The translations under genes were made by a program, and so were the position numbers. From Opeltia flavorubescens (lineage: Eukaryota > Ascomycota > Lecanoromycetes > Teloschistales > Teloschistaceae): a DNA stretch of 64,000 nucleotides. Location: the NCBI GenBank assembly GCA_000442125.1, contig KE546981.1, positions 1 through 64,000 on the forward strand. The letters are read 5' to 3'. Below are positions 22,570 through 33,281 of the stretch, piece by piece; within the stretch, counting starts at the first letter, position 1, and the number at the start of each line of letters is the position of its first letter. The notes below the pieces were generated by a model. That model saw nothing but the letters and a program-made list of their open reading frames with translations, was not told the DNA's origin and searched no databases.

Positions 22570-23826
22570 ATGGCACCCTCTGAACCCCACGATCTCAATT
22601 GCCTGACAATACACGAACTCGAAGCTCTCGCCGCTGTGCGCATGACCAAGCAGACTCGGGATTACTACAATGAAGGCGCCGATTCAGGATCCACCCTTCT
22701 CGAGAACTCCCAGGCTTATGCAAAGTATCGCATTCGACCGAGAGTTCTACGCGACATCTCCAACATCGATACTTCGGTTTCGCTATTTGGTGCGAGGAGC
22801 TCGATTCCACTGGGTGTTGCGCCAACAGCTATGCAGTGCCTCGCTCATCCAGACGGCGAGGTGGCAACCGCACGAGCATCTAGGAAGGCAGGTCTCGTAA
22901 TGGGCCTATCGTCATTCGCGACAAGCACACTTGAGGATGTAGCGGATGCTAGTCGAGACAATGAAGTTGATAATCCGCGAATATTACAGCTTTATCTGTT
23001 TGAGGAGCGGGAACACTCCAGGAAGTTGATCCAGCGAGCCAAGAAAGCTGGGTACCAAGCTGTCTTCTTGACAGTAGACACTCCTATGCTGGGTCGGCGG
23101 AACATGGAGATCCGGAATCAGTTCAAACTGCCGAAACCGTGGAAGATTGCTAACTTCACCGAGGATGAGGATTCGTCGGCTGCGAAGACCGTGATGGAGG
23201 GGAAGCCATCGTCAAGCACGAAGGAGGGCAGGGAGAAGAGTAGTGCAGGTGCAGATGCGAATATGCCCCGACAATCGAACGAGGAGANCCAGAGGAAGCC
23301 ACCAACAGGACCAATTTCATTCCATTCCCATGCTCCTAATCCGACGTTGTGCTGGGAACGCGACATTGGCTGGTTGAAGGAGCAGTGCTCGCCTGAGATG
23401 CAAGTCTGGGTGAAAGGCATTGCAACCGCAGAAGATGCGCTGTTAGCAGTCCACCACAAGGTCGACGGCATCGTAGTATCGAACCATGGAGGTCGACAAC
23501 TCAACGGTGCACTGGCTACGCTCGATGCTCTGCCAGAGGTTGTCGAGGTTGCCAAAGGCAAGATCCCTGTACACGTTGATGGGGGTATACGGCATGGGAC
23601 GGACATCTTCAAAGCTCTTGCCCTTGGTGCAGATTTTGTGTGGGTTGGACGACCGGTCTTGTGGGGACTTGCGTACAAAGGACAGGAAGGTGTGGAGCTG
23701 TGCTTGCGGCTGCTGAAGGATGAATTTACTCTTTGCATGGGACTTGCTGGGGTGACCAAGGTGAGTGACATCTCGAAAGATTATCTCGTCAAGGTGGATA
23801 AAGGTGGCTTCATCAGTCGACTATAA
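22570..23826 (+). CDS. FMN-dependent alpha-hydroxy acid dehydrogenase/oxidase
   Basis: A single exon of 418 residues. I chose the ATG at 22570 (MAPSEPHD); the frame is open upstream to 22480 but that adds a poor extension. The TIM-barrel landmarks are in order: DYYNEGADSG (Tyr 32-33), SIPLGVAPTAMQCLAHPDGE, GLSSFATSTLEDVA, LTVDTPMLGRRNMEIRNQF, WVKGIATAEDA (Lys 282), SNHGGRQLNG (catalytic His 306, Arg 309) and VHVDGGIRHGTDIFKALALGA. The family oxidises L-lactate, glycolate or similar 2-hydroxy acids using FMN. There is no cytochrome b5 domain, so it is not flavocytochrome b2, and no mitochondrial presequence is obvious. One undetermined base (23288) sits in a variable Ser/Glu-rich loop. It could be metabolic or a tailoring enzyme of a neighbouring cluster. 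Confidence 0.93.
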   Translation: MAPSEPHDLNCLTIHELEALAAVRMTKQTRDYYNEGADSGSTLLENSQAYAKYRIRPRVLRDISNIDTSVSLFGARSSIPLGVAPTAMQCLAHPDGEVATARASRKAGLVMGLSSFATSTLEDVADASRDNEVDNPRILQLYLFEEREHSRKLIQRAKKAGYQAVFLTVDTPMLGRRNMEIRNQFKLPKPWKIANFTEDEDSSAAKTVMEGKPSSSTKEGREKSSAGADANMPRQSNEEXQRKPPTGPISFHSHAPNPTLCWERDIGWLKEQCSPEMQVWVKGIATAEDALLAVHHKVDGIVVSNHGGRQLNGALATLDALPEVVEVAKGKIPVHVDGGIRHGTDIFKALALGADFVWVGRPVLWGLAYKGQEGVELCLRLLKDEFTLCMGLAGVTKVSDISKDYLVKVDKGGFISRL

Positions 23827-24322
23827 ACTTTCGTCATTTGACTCTCTACGAGCAATAATTTCATTCGTGAATAAAGCAGTATTTCACGATGAATGCTTTA
23901 TCTGCGCTACCGATGTGAAATCAGGTGGCATGTTCTTGATTTATATCCACATAAATGATAAGATCAAGTTTATCGTGTCAATCGTCCACAAGACTGCTCA
24001 CTTCATTTGCTGCAGAGATCATTCGATGTTCCGAAATTGTAGATTCCCACTCGGGCTGTGGTATAATTTACAGACGCTCCTCGTCGTCAACTTATTGGAA
24101 ACAATGGGGACGTGTGTAGTAACGAAATCACATCTAGCTCTGACAGTAGCATGGTCCTTGGTATGTCTGTATATGGAGATTGTGTCAATTAAAAAAGCGC
24201 ACTTCAATGTNCATCGAGCAGAATTCTACAAGTAAATATTAGAGGGTGAAATAGCAGTTGAGTCGTTCAGTTCGTACCGCTTTTATCCTAGCATTTCTAC
24301 ATGGCTTATACTACTGAACAGA
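23827..24322. other. Convergent intergenic region
   Basis: Between the 3' ends of the FMN enzyme and the minus-strand secreted protein. It contains an undetermined base at 24211. No gene is supported. Confidence 0.5.
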
Positions 24323-24970
24323 CTATCGCTGAACCTGCCGCCACCCCGCCCACATATTCGCCGTCCCAACAGCAATCGTGCTCAACCAACCGGGCTCATT
24401 GTCGAACGGCGGCTCATCTTCCGCGGCCATAAACAATGCCTCCCAAGCCACGGCCCTCCCAGCTTGCACGTACCTGAGTATTTTCCACAACAATGCTTGT
24501 ATGATATCAGGGTGAGGGAAGTGATTCCCGCTATGATGCTGCATCACCATGCGGAGGTCGCCAAAGCGGAACATGTAAGCAACTTCGCCGCCAGATCCGG
24601 TGATCTGGGAATAAACCTCCCCTGGTGCAGGAGCCACCATTTGCTCGAGGATTGTGAAGTAGAAGTCTTCGAGAGCGGTGGCGGCGGCGGTGATGGGCAG
24701 GAAGGCGACTGTGGTTCGGATGGCGGCGACCCAGCCATGAGGGAGTCGTATCAATTCGTAGCTACGATTCAAATCTCGCTTTAAGACAGAAGGAACACTG
24801 AGCATGCTTGGTGATGAATCTAGGCTCTCCGCTCGAGCTTCTATAGGTCGAGAGCCCCGAGGACTTAGTGTCGAATGAGTAGCATGAGGGTGACATATGG
24901 TAGTGATGATAAAGATGGTGAGTACAAGGCTGGAAGTAATAAAGCAATGACATTTGGGTATATAATGCAT
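24323..24970 (-). CDS. Secreted protein of unknown function
   Basis: A single exon of 215 residues. Residues 1-33 form a signal peptide with a strong hydrophobic core (SSLVLTIFIITTI). A short Ser/Arg-rich propeptide-like stretch ends at LKRD, a possible Kex2 site near residue 65. The mature domain starts around RSYELIRLPHGWVAAIRTTVAFLP and continues with ALEDFYFTILEQM and EVAYMFRFGDLRMVMQ, a mixed alpha/beta pattern with no Cys. The MFRFGD and ILRYVQAG segments give it the look of a conserved fungal secreted family, but I cannot name it. Confidence 0.75.
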   Translation of the reverse strand: MHYIPKCHCFITSSLVLTIFIITTICHPHATHSTLSPRGSRPIEARAESLDSSPSMLSVPSVLKRDLNRSYELIRLPHGWVAAIRTTVAFLPITAAATALEDFYFTILEQMVAPAPGEVYSQITGSGGEVAYMFRFGDLRMVMQHHSGNHFPHPDIIQALLWKILRYVQAGRAVAWEALFMAAEDEPPFDNEPGWLSTIAVGTANMWAGWRQVQR

Positions 24971-25589
24971 CCTGGGGGGAAGGTCCAGATTTCGTGGTAG
25001 CGATGAGAGGATTCAGCGGATCTTTTGGTTGATCGCGGATTGTTTTACGCGTGCCTGGTCGCATGCATCATCTGCTCTATATATACTCCCGAAAGACATC
25101 ATCCGCAAATCGAAAGTGGCGGATATGACAAGGCTGACTTTGAAATGTTAAATGAGCGCATCAAAGTATTCCTGTTTTTGAAGGAGCCTTGCATGATAGA
25201 AATATCTTTGATACTTTCATCCAAACAGGGAGTTTGTCAAAGATAGATTCCAATGAGTTTGTGAATACCGAATTATGGACATGCATCGATGTTTCACTCA
25301 TAATAAAACTGAGGCATTACAAAGGCATTATAACCTGACCTTCTCGTATTGGGGACTACATTTCAGCGATATGAAGTCTCGATTTCTTGTATCATTATCG
25401 ATAGGGAGTCGAAGCTCTTGTCCTGTTACCCTAAAACCTGGTCGAGGACACAAAGGCGCTGACAAAATACTCTCGTCGTATCTTTAGCAACCTTCCAAAT
25501 AAATGCACGTGCTGCTAAAAAAGAATTCCTTAGCAAATGTAACACCAGCACACATCCATTCAGCAGGTGTGAGAACCTATTCAGAATGA
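24971..25589. other. Intergenic; no supported gene
   Basis: Upstream of the secreted-protein gene and downstream of the next minus-strand gene. An unspliced frame of the downstream gene continues to 25426, but I consider that stretch non-coding. Confidence 0.45.
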
Positions 25590-26640
25590 TTACGAAGTCG
25601 TTACGATGTCGCTGTTTGAACTTTTCCGCCCTTTCAAATCGTACAAATGAACATTCAGCAACTTGTTCTTCCCTATGCTTGATATAAGTATTGTGATAGG
25701 TTGAAGTGTCAACATCACTTTCCTTACCTAGATCATAAGCGAAACCTCTTTTACCAAGTTGGCAACACATGTAATCGACTGCGTTTGCTGCTGCCCAGAT
25801 CTTGTACCAATCGCCAGAATCGCTGACTCTACCAGAGCCATCCATGGCGTCAAGACTAATCCCACATCGTTTAGCCCCGGTTGTGAATGCCCACGGCAGC
25901 TCGACAGTCACGGTCTTGTCGCCCTTTGGTCCGAAAACCTGCGGCTTGTTGTTCGCAGGCATCACGTCAATAATATCCCTACAGGTCATCCAAGGTGGTC
26001 CACTTCCTTCTGGTCCACAGGAGACAATAGGTCTGTATGGTACCACTCTCATTACGATTCTCTTATTGGATCCAAGCCCTTGGATAATGCCACCCTGGTT
26101 TGGCTGGGCATCGACACAAATATTGATAAGAAGATGGGCAGCTTCTTTCAAAGCAGCAGGCGTGGCAGTATCGTGATCGACATCGGCGACATGTGAAATA
26201 TCAATGGCGCAGAGACCGTCATGGGAAAGGTAACGAAAAGGAAGAGGGGCGTCGTAGTCTCCTGTACCACGTTCGCCGAATGATCTGAGTGTCGTATCCG
26301 CGGACATCGCCTGGTTTATTTGCTGACATGAGGCGAGGTTGAGATTTCGCCCATAGACTTTGCCATTGCATGACGGGAGTGAGAACTTGAGATTAGGCAT
26401 ATTCAAGTGGGTTATATCTGTGGTAGTGGTATTGATTGGATTAGGTTCATCGAGAGGCCAGTAAGTGTTGGACGATTGGACCAGCCCCAGGTGGGCATGA
26501 TTATCGTCCACAGGCGCAGCCTTGATCGTAGGGTTTCCTGACTCAGATCCTGGCACAAAATCTTGAATCGCAGCTGCATTTGATCTCGATAAGGAGATTA
26601 GGGAGGACAAGCATACTAATCCAACATAGGAGATAAACAT
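25590..26640 (-). CDS. Secreted Cys-containing protein, member A of a divergent paralogue pair
   Basis: Minus-strand model 26640-25728 plus 25672-25590 (331 residues). The ATG at 26640 opens a signal peptide (MFISYVGLVCLSSLISLS); the frame is open further upstream but those residues do not look like a leader. Conserved elements are SLPSCNGKVYGRNL, PLPFRYLSHDGLCAIDIS, VPYRPIVSCGPEGSGPPWMT, CRDIIDVMP, VFGPKGD and WYKIWAAANAVDYMCCQ. A 55-bp intron (GTAAGG...ATAG) near the 3' end replaces a long unconvincing tail with NKLLNVHLYDLKG, which suits the family's final strand. Without that splice the frame ends at 25426. The same family occurs at 27,266 on the other strand. Secreted; function unknown. 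Confidence 0.82.
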
Positions 26641-27265
26641 GAGGACGATACCAGGTAGAAGAAGAGGCTCTGTTAGATCTGGCGTAGGAGAAGCCTGACG
26701 AAAGTATATTTGTGATGTCTGGACTCCGACCATCTCCGAGATGACGACGTCCGAAGCATACCAAGACAAATGACTGGACACGCATCGAACATCCCAACAT
26801 GCGCATGTTGATGCGCAAGTCATAGCCGCAGGGTGAACACCGAATGTTTTGACTAGCAGTGGTAAAGCACTTTGCACCTTTCATGCCCCTGTGAATTTGA
26901 ACCCAAAGATTCGGTACATTCTGCATTTCTTATACTTGAAGCACTCTCGTAAGTACTGAAACTTTATCGGAGCATGCAGTTCCTAGTAGACTGATAGACT
27001 TTCGCATCTGGAACTGTATAAGCGCTTTTGGGGTCCTGCATGCTGAAAGTCGCAAAGATCATGCATAACGAGTGTATATTTCCGATCATGGCATTTTCGC
27101 AATTCGATAACGGGCAGAATCCCGCGCAATACCTCCATTCCAGTTTCGCATACACCAATTTTACCTTCTCGGCAATGTTTTCACAACGTGTTAGCACACT
27201 CATAGTTAGCACAACAGACTGTCAAGCTTCGAAAACCTATCGAGTCATCCACAGACCTCGAGGTC
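26641..27265. promoter_or_regulatory. Shared promoter region of head-to-head secreted paralogues
   Basis: The starts of the two related secreted proteins are 625 bp apart and face away from each other. Any shared control must lie here. I see no specific operator that I can defend. Confidence 0.5.
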
Positions 27266-28429
27266 ATGCTTCTGACAATTGTATACTTCCTGTTCAGTTT
27301 GACACTTGCCGCTCCGCCTCCCGCATCAAACAGCACTGCTGTCTTTGGGATCTTATCTGAATCCCCAAGTCGACATATCGAATGCAATGGTCAGTTGTTT
27401 GGCTTTAATCTCAGGGCCCTGAGCTGCGGCAATGCTTTAGCAAAGATTCCAGGGAACATCAGACCACAGATATACGCTAAGAGACCGGAACGTTCTGGAG
27501 AGATTGCACTACCTGTGAGATACTTAAGTGGTACGTGCCTGAGTCTCATGTGGATATGGAATTTGTTCACTGCATGATTTAGTCCTCAGTACCACCCTTG
27601 ATAAAAGTCACTGATGTAGATTTGTAGATGACGGAACTTGCGCTATCGATCTTATCTTAGATCCAGACAAGCCGCATGCGCGTGGAGATGTTCAAAATGG
27701 CGTGGGTATCAACCGTGCCGCCGGCGATGTCATGAAGTCCTGCGTGGTTCGATCCTTGATAGGAGGGCAGATGAGGAATTTCTGTAAGGCTTATCCTTTG
27801 ACGGAGTTCCAATGTCGCCCTACTTACTCATACTCATACTTATCAAGCGCCAGAAGGAAATCTCATTCTCAGAGTGAGGGCTTACGATGGAGAAGTCACT
27901 TGCTATACTGCAGCACTGCCCCCCAGATCCTTTCCCAATTACCAAGCCTGCTCTCAGGTTTTACAGCTCATACCGGCTTCGTCAAGAGGTACTGTGTTCT
28001 ATTGGGCTGGGACTTTCGGCGATGTTCGTTTGCCGTGGCGCTATGATATTCGCAGTATGTATATCTTCATTTCTCAATTCCATCGACTCAAATACACAGA
28101 AGATGGACCATACTCGATTTAATGCCTTCCGCTCCTGAAATGGGAATCATAATATCATTGAGCAGTGTCTCTGCTTCATTACTTCCAGTCCACCTTAGAG
28201 AGTATAAACTGCGCTAACTCTAGCAGCACCTGCGTTCTGTCGCCTCGTCGTGAAGAACTCACAAAGATATGATAGGGAGATTATCTCTTCATGGTTCAAC
28301 GTTTGGGCTGCCGCTGTTGCCATCAACGAAATTTGTGTCAAGAATAAGATGTTGGGGACAGTCAATCACGTGAGTGCATCAGCTGCTAGTGACGGTCTGC
28401 GGGTCATGATCGAACCGATTGAGGTTTAA
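27266..28429 (+). CDS. Secreted Cys-containing protein, member B of a divergent paralogue pair
   Basis: Four exons: 27266-27530, 27628-27783, 27848-28054 and 28227-28429 (276 residues). The signal peptide is LLTIVYFLFSLTLA. The order of motifs matches its neighbour on the minus strand: HIECNGQLFGFNLRALSC, ALPVRYLSDDGTCAIDL, VMKSCVV, LILRVRAYDGEVTCYTA, FGDVRLPWRYDI and WFNVWAAAVAINEICVKNKM, ending VMIEPIEV. The introns have GTACGT, GTAAGG and GTATGT donors. The third intron is 172 bp and its acceptor could be 3 bp earlier without changing frame. Divergence from member A is high, so the duplication is old. Function unknown. Confidence 0.85.
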
Positions 28430-29309
28430 GGAAGGACTCGTGAGAGATAGGAAACGAGACTTAAATGTTAATCGTTACTTTTGAGTGCCAGTTTTATGAA
28501 GTTTTATGTATTGCTTCTGAACCCGCAAGCGTTATACTATCTATCAAGAATTAGTACACCTTTACCGAAAGTCTCCTATCTCTTTCATAGAACTTCACCT
28601 GTTGCACTTCTGCATAGCTCCTCTACTCGGCTGAAGCTGGAATTCTTCACTTGAACCGGTCATGGTAGTCCTGTAGTTGACATTTACCTTTTAGGAGACT
28701 ACTGCCCTGCTTCAATAGGAGGTCTTCTTTCAAAGAGTCGTGGATAATTCGCTGTTCACTCGCTACGCAAGTCTGTTCGCCCAACCACTTTTACAATAGA
28801 TTGCGGTGACTCTTCTCAGGCCCACTGTCAAAGTTCTTGACCTCGTCGGTAGTACAGTATTCCGACGACGAAGAAAAAGGAAAGATTGTCGTGATCGGCA
28901 CTAGGCGGCGTATGCGGGGAAACATGCTATCACGAATGGAGTTTGCCGTGAACCCTATTTGAGACAGGCCAAGAAAGCCACACGCTACACCATGATAAAT
29001 CTGGAAGGCGTTGACGAACCGCTTATACAACTTCAGTACAGTGACTTTTTGACAGCTCTCCATAGGACGACCCCGATGTTATTTTGAAACCACCGCGTGA
29101 CGACTTCCGTGGCGGAATTGTGACAGTCTCGCTTTCTTTGGAGTAAGCATGGACAAGGCTGGAGGTTCTAGACTGGTCAATTTGTGAGGTGAGTAGATTT
29201 AAGTTAGACGATGATCCCTTGAATGTACATCTCTCCTTTCGCATCTTACCCCCCGTTGTCTTCTCTTCCCAGGTGACCAAAAATGGTGTCACGTTGTTAT
29301 CAAAAAAAC
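28430..29309. other. Intergenic; no supported gene
   Basis: A 90-codon minus frame at 28,791-29,063 has no recognisable content. The rest should include the promoter of the GPI-type protein. Confidence 0.5.
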
Positions 29310-30077
29310 ATGTTGACAGCGACGTTCTTCACCGCCTTTCTTTCCTTCCTCCATACAGCTCAAGCACAAGTAACCTCCTTCCCCGCAACATCCGGCGCAT
29401 GCAACAGTGGCTCGATATACCCATGCGTCGGCGTCGATCTCTGCTGTCCTCTACCAGCCGTTTGCATCCCCGATTCAACGACTGGCACTGTGCAATATAT
29501 CTGCATTGATGCCGCTGGTTTTCCGGCACAAGTTGGCCCCGGATCTACACCGATCGGACCAATGCCCGTTCCCTCTCCACCCACGCCTATCGCAGGACCA
29601 GGTGGGTCGATTCCAACCCCTCCAACCCCGCCGACACCTACTCCGCCGGCCCCAGTGGTACCAAACAATGGTGAAACTATGACGTCCTCGATTATTCCGC
29701 CACCGTCCTTGCCCACGACGCCCTTGCCACCATCATCGACGTCGACGACGAGTATCACTACATCCACCTTTCCGCTTCCTGCAGCCCCGTCAGGAGTAAG
29801 TGGGAGTGGAGGAGCAGCGGGAACTGGTGGCGAAAGTAATAATGGCAATTCGTCGCAACCGTCAAGCGAGAATGGAGGCTCGGGGTCAGGGACAAGTCCT
29901 GGTGTGAACGGCACTGCTGGAAATGGAACCACAGGAGGTGGGATTGGGGGTGGGAGTGGTAGCGGTGGGAATAGTACAGTCTTATTCACCGGTGGTGCCA
30001 GATCGACAAAACGCTTTGCGATGGGGTCTGCGCTGCTTGGACTTGGGCTCTCCATCGTGTTCGGTTACGTACTCTAG
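29310..30077 (+). CDS. GPI-anchored-type secreted protein with Cys head and Pro/Ser/Gly stalk
   Basis: A single exon of 255 residues from the ATG at 29310, which directly opens a signal peptide (LTATFFTAFLSFLHTAQAQ). The head (about residues 20-65) holds CNSGSIYPCVGVDLCCPLPAVC and YICID, a compact disulfide-rich module. It is followed by long Pro-, Ser/Thr- and Gly-rich stretches typical of wall-spanning stalks, then a C-terminal hydrophobic tail (GSALLGLGLSIVFGYVL) preceded by small residues that could be the GPI attachment site. It is probably a cell-wall or plasma-membrane surface protein. The frame is open 27 bp upstream to another ATG at 29283. Confidence 0.85.
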   Translation: MLTATFFTAFLSFLHTAQAQVTSFPATSGACNSGSIYPCVGVDLCCPLPAVCIPDSTTGTVQYICIDAAGFPAQVGPGSTPIGPMPVPSPPTPIAGPGGSIPTPPTPPTPTPPAPVVPNNGETMTSSIIPPPSLPTTPLPPSSTSTTSITTSTFPLPAAPSGVSGSGGAAGTGGESNNGNSSQPSSENGGSGSGTSPGVNGTAGNGTTGGGIGGGSGSGGNSTVLFTGGARSTKRFAMGSALLGLGLSIVFGYVL

Positions 30078-30724
30078 GGTTGTTGATGTGATTATTATCC
30101 ATCGAAATATAATAATTAATGTCGTATGTTTATCGGTTTCGGATGGTAGTTTAGCCTGATACATTGATATCACGTGTCAATACCTCCAGTCGCAACCCAG
30201 GTTCTGCTCGACGAAGTATACAGGAACTGACATAAATGATAAATGACATTCGACAGGCAATCCAGTAGACCCAAACGATGGAAAATTCAAGCAATCTAGA
30301 AAGACGCGGAAATCGATACACCGACTTCATGCTAGGCAAGTCTTTATACTGAATCTTATGAATTTCAAGTACCTGAACATATACTAGCTCTGAGGTGGAA
30401 ACTACACTGTAACAATGCCTCGATCCTTATCCGACATTTTAAACCCTCGAAAGGTAATCTCCTTATCAGTTGAAGTTCTAAAAGCCTCAGTCGAGAAAGA
30501 AAAGCCGAGGAACCTGTACCGATAATACCTCATGGCATACAACTAAGTCAATCAAAGTAATATGTATAAGTGAGGGCGAGAGTGCCAAGCCCCTGAAGCA
30601 AACCCGTTGGTCGACGCGATCGGATTGAGCACGTTTTCCGTCGATGAAATTTCAGCTACAATGACGCACACCCTGAACGCTAACCCCTCAGAACTTATCC
30701 TACATATCTCCATTGTAAGTGGGC
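30078..30724. other. Intergenic; no supported gene
   Basis: It holds the 3' region of the GPI-type gene and the promoter of the next plus-strand gene. A short ATG frame at 30661 (THTLNANPSELILHI) looks faintly F-box-like, but splicing it to the next gene gives a stop. Confidence 0.45.
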
Positions 30725-31683
30725 ATGTCACTCATCAAGTGCCCCTCTAGGCGCTTCTTCTCGATCATACCTACGGATCTCTACCACTTCTCCTCCCTTC
30801 CCGGACGTTTCGTCCGGATGGCTCGACCTCCTAGCGACGACTACGTTGATCACTACAATGAAGTCATTATCAAGAATGGACTCGTGGATGCGGACTACAG
30901 ATGGCGAGACGACAAGTGGTATCCTCCAAGTAATATTTCACACCAGCTGTGCTGTTGTTCTGGATAGCAGGCGACGGAAATCCTACTGACAGCGACGCCA
31001 CATTGCTAGGCTTACAGGGCGCTTCCCTGTGGACATTAGGAATACCCTTGGCAGGCTTGCTCGCCAGCCATCAGTGGTACTCGGTGTTTGACTTCAGCAA
31101 GGATCCTGCTGCGATTTGGCACATTCCCCAAGGTTAGTAATCTCAAGCACCCTTCAGAAGGCGCTATGACATTTTCTGGTTTTTTTGCCACGGAGTTCGC
31201 TAATATATGAGGACAGGTACGAGGATTCCACAAGACCTTCGGCTCGTTGAACGACATAGCAGCGATCCCAGGGGCGAGTTCGCGCTGCAGCCACGTAGAC
31301 CGATGGGTTTCCTAGGTACGTTATATGATATTCACAGACTAATGTTGAAACTCAGTGCTTCCGCTCTTTCAACATGCTAACATTGATTTGCAGCTCTGAA
31401 CAGAAGTATACGGCAATTCTGCGCAACCGAATTGGCCAAATACAGACATGACCCACGAAACACCAGTCCAGTAACCAGAGTCTACGACTGGATGAACGCA
31501 GACAACCCTCTGGTCCGTCGTTTCCCAGAGAGTCTCTTCGGCTGGCAGCCAGACGTGACTGGGAAGTCATATGGACATTACTTTGTAGTGGAAACCATTA
31601 ATGGCAGAACAAGTTGTATACCAGATTGGGAATTGAAAGGGAGATACCCGAAGCCATTTATTTTTGCGAGAACAGAAAGATAG
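30725..31683 (+). CDS. Tse2-like ADP-ribosyltransferase-fold toxin-domain protein
   Basis: Four exons: 30725-30929, 30971-31132, 31217-31315 and 31394-31683 (251 residues). The first intron is only 41 bp. The N-terminal part has the PTDLYHFSSLPG element and a WYPPS motif. The centre has a GASLW motif, the segment SHQWYSVFDFS, an IWHIPQGT strand and a PQDLRLVERHS strand, followed by the PRRPM...LN element. This order matches the fungal branch of the Tse2 ADP-ribosyltransferase toxin family (Pfam ADPRTs_Tse2), named after the Pseudomonas type VI effector Tse2. No signal peptide is visible, so it would be cytosolic or unconventionally secreted. No immunity-like partner is obvious beside it. It lies among secreted-protein genes and next to a HET gene. 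All four exons are open; activity is not shown. Confidence 0.78.
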
Positions 31684-32522
31684 TTACGTTAATATAGCCG
31701 TCTATCAAGTCCTTCACTGAAGCGCTCTACCGTATTCCTATAATCATATGAAAAGATCACGTGTCTGTCTGTAGTCATATTCAGAGTTATGTAACATAAC
31801 TTATGGCGCTCACCAAGGGCAGATGCCCTTTTAGCTAGAAGAAGGTCTCTCAATTAAACAAATTCTCTACTTGAATGGCGGGGGTATTGCTGACTTAATC
31901 CCTCGTCTTTTCACAGAATGTAACGAGACTGGTGAATATCTACTTCTTCATCAAACCAGGATTGATCTAGCCTTTTCCCTTCGAGGATCAGAAAACTACA
32001 GAGATTTATATCGATCAAAAATATGAACAAATAAGCTCCGACAATTACTATCGAGCTCAACATCTTTAAGCCATTTTGCATCAGCGACGTCCAACATCTT
32101 GCTTACTCCTAGGACTACTTCCCAATCGACCTGTCGATTCCTGTACATTCCAACGCAAGAACCACATGTCCAGAAGTAGCGTAATTCGTGTTCAGCACAC
32201 AAAATCAAGTTGTCGTAATAATACCACGAGATCGGACAAAGACTTACCAGAATATACATACTATGCAGGTACCTGTCAGAAGAAACGAAGCGTCCTGAAG
32301 TTCGCGGCGTTTCTGAGAGTAATTCCAAGAGCTTCCATATTTTCAGTATTAAGCCTAAACATCCATGGTAATGGGGATCCAACGGACAAGGAGTAGCAGA
32401 TCCGTTCTAGACTTGCTTGTTCTAGGAAGAGAGGGTAAAAGCCGATATTAGTGACGAGTATACCCAATAGAGAGATTAAGAAAGGGCTCCAAAAACATAA
32501 TTCTCCAAGCCAAATATCATGA
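31684..32522. other. Convergent intergenic region; no supported gene
   Basis: Minus-strand frames at 31,996-32,382 and 32,276-32,653 show no recognisable domain and partly overlap the next gene out of frame. The 3' ends of two genes face each other here. Confidence 0.5.
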
Positions 32523-33262
32523 TCAGCTACCATCAGTACCATTCCCCACCATCGCCTTCGCATCCAGAATAGATAATCCAGTCTGCCGATATGACCCCGA
32601 CGCCCATCTTTGAGCAAAATTACTCGAACTCGGCATGAGTATGACAACCACATTATTCCCGCCCTGATTCTCCGCAGTCGTCCAAGCAGCGTGCTTGGTA
32701 GCTTGCACTATCCTTAACAAATCCGTGACCGGCCATGTGATATCGCCCCAGCGGAGGAGCATTATTGGAGCGGCTCGGTAACCTCTGTAGAAACCACCGA
32801 ATTGTAGTGGAAGGATACCGTCGCCGAAGTCTTTGCCCATGCGAGCGAGGAGGGTGCATGAGTCTGTATACATCAATGTCGTTGAGTAAACGGATGCCTT
32901 AACTCATTGTTCGTGGAGGGTAACATACTATAGCGAATACCAAATGGTAATTCAAAGCTCGGGCTAGCTGGCTCTGTAATCCACCTGGGAGACCAAAACC
33001 AGCGTTTCTCCATAGGATCAGGGATCCGCTGAGCAAAACAAAGTCTGGCTACATGACAATCATCGATGTCCAACTCGCCTGCCCAATCGGGATCTTTCAC
33101 GGGGTCGACAGGTTGTTCTGAATTGGCCGGAGAGAATTCTGCTGCATTGGCCAAGGATGGGCTTAGGTGAATGCGACTGGAGCTGGGTGGAACACCATTG
33201 ACGTAGCAAATATGTTGTAGAATTGTGAGAAAAAAGACTAGGTAATGGCGAATTTTGTTCAT
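32523..33262 (-). CDS. Secreted protein of unknown function
   Basis: Minus-strand model 33262-32929 plus 32863-32523 (224 residues). The ATG at 33262 opens a signal peptide (NKIRHYLVFFLTILQHICYVNG). The mature part has a Ser/Pro-rich start, DDCHVARLCFAQRIPDP, WFWSPRWI, then after a 65-bp intron SCTLLARMGKDFGDGILPLQ, RAAPIMLLRWGDI and NNVVVILMPSSSNFAQRW. The pattern of two Cys near the start of the mature domain and one after the splice suggests a small disulfide-bonded alpha/beta fold common in fungal secretomes. Function unknown. Confidence 0.82.
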
Positions 33263-33281
33263 GACAGTCGAAGTAAAGCTC

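Noticed and set aside
29360-30055. 231-codon minus-strand Pro/Gly-rich frame
   Set aside because: Antisense of the GPI-type protein's low-complexity stalk.
30661-30720. F-box start (NPSELILHI) as first exon of the Tse2-like gene
   Set aside because: Splicing from its GTAAGT donor to the next acceptor gives a stop codon within about 30 residues; the ATG at 30725 keeps the domain intact.
31996-32653. Minus-strand frames with hydrophobic stretches
   Set aside because: No conserved motif, and the right part overlaps the secreted-protein exon out of frame; probably 3' untranslated sequence.
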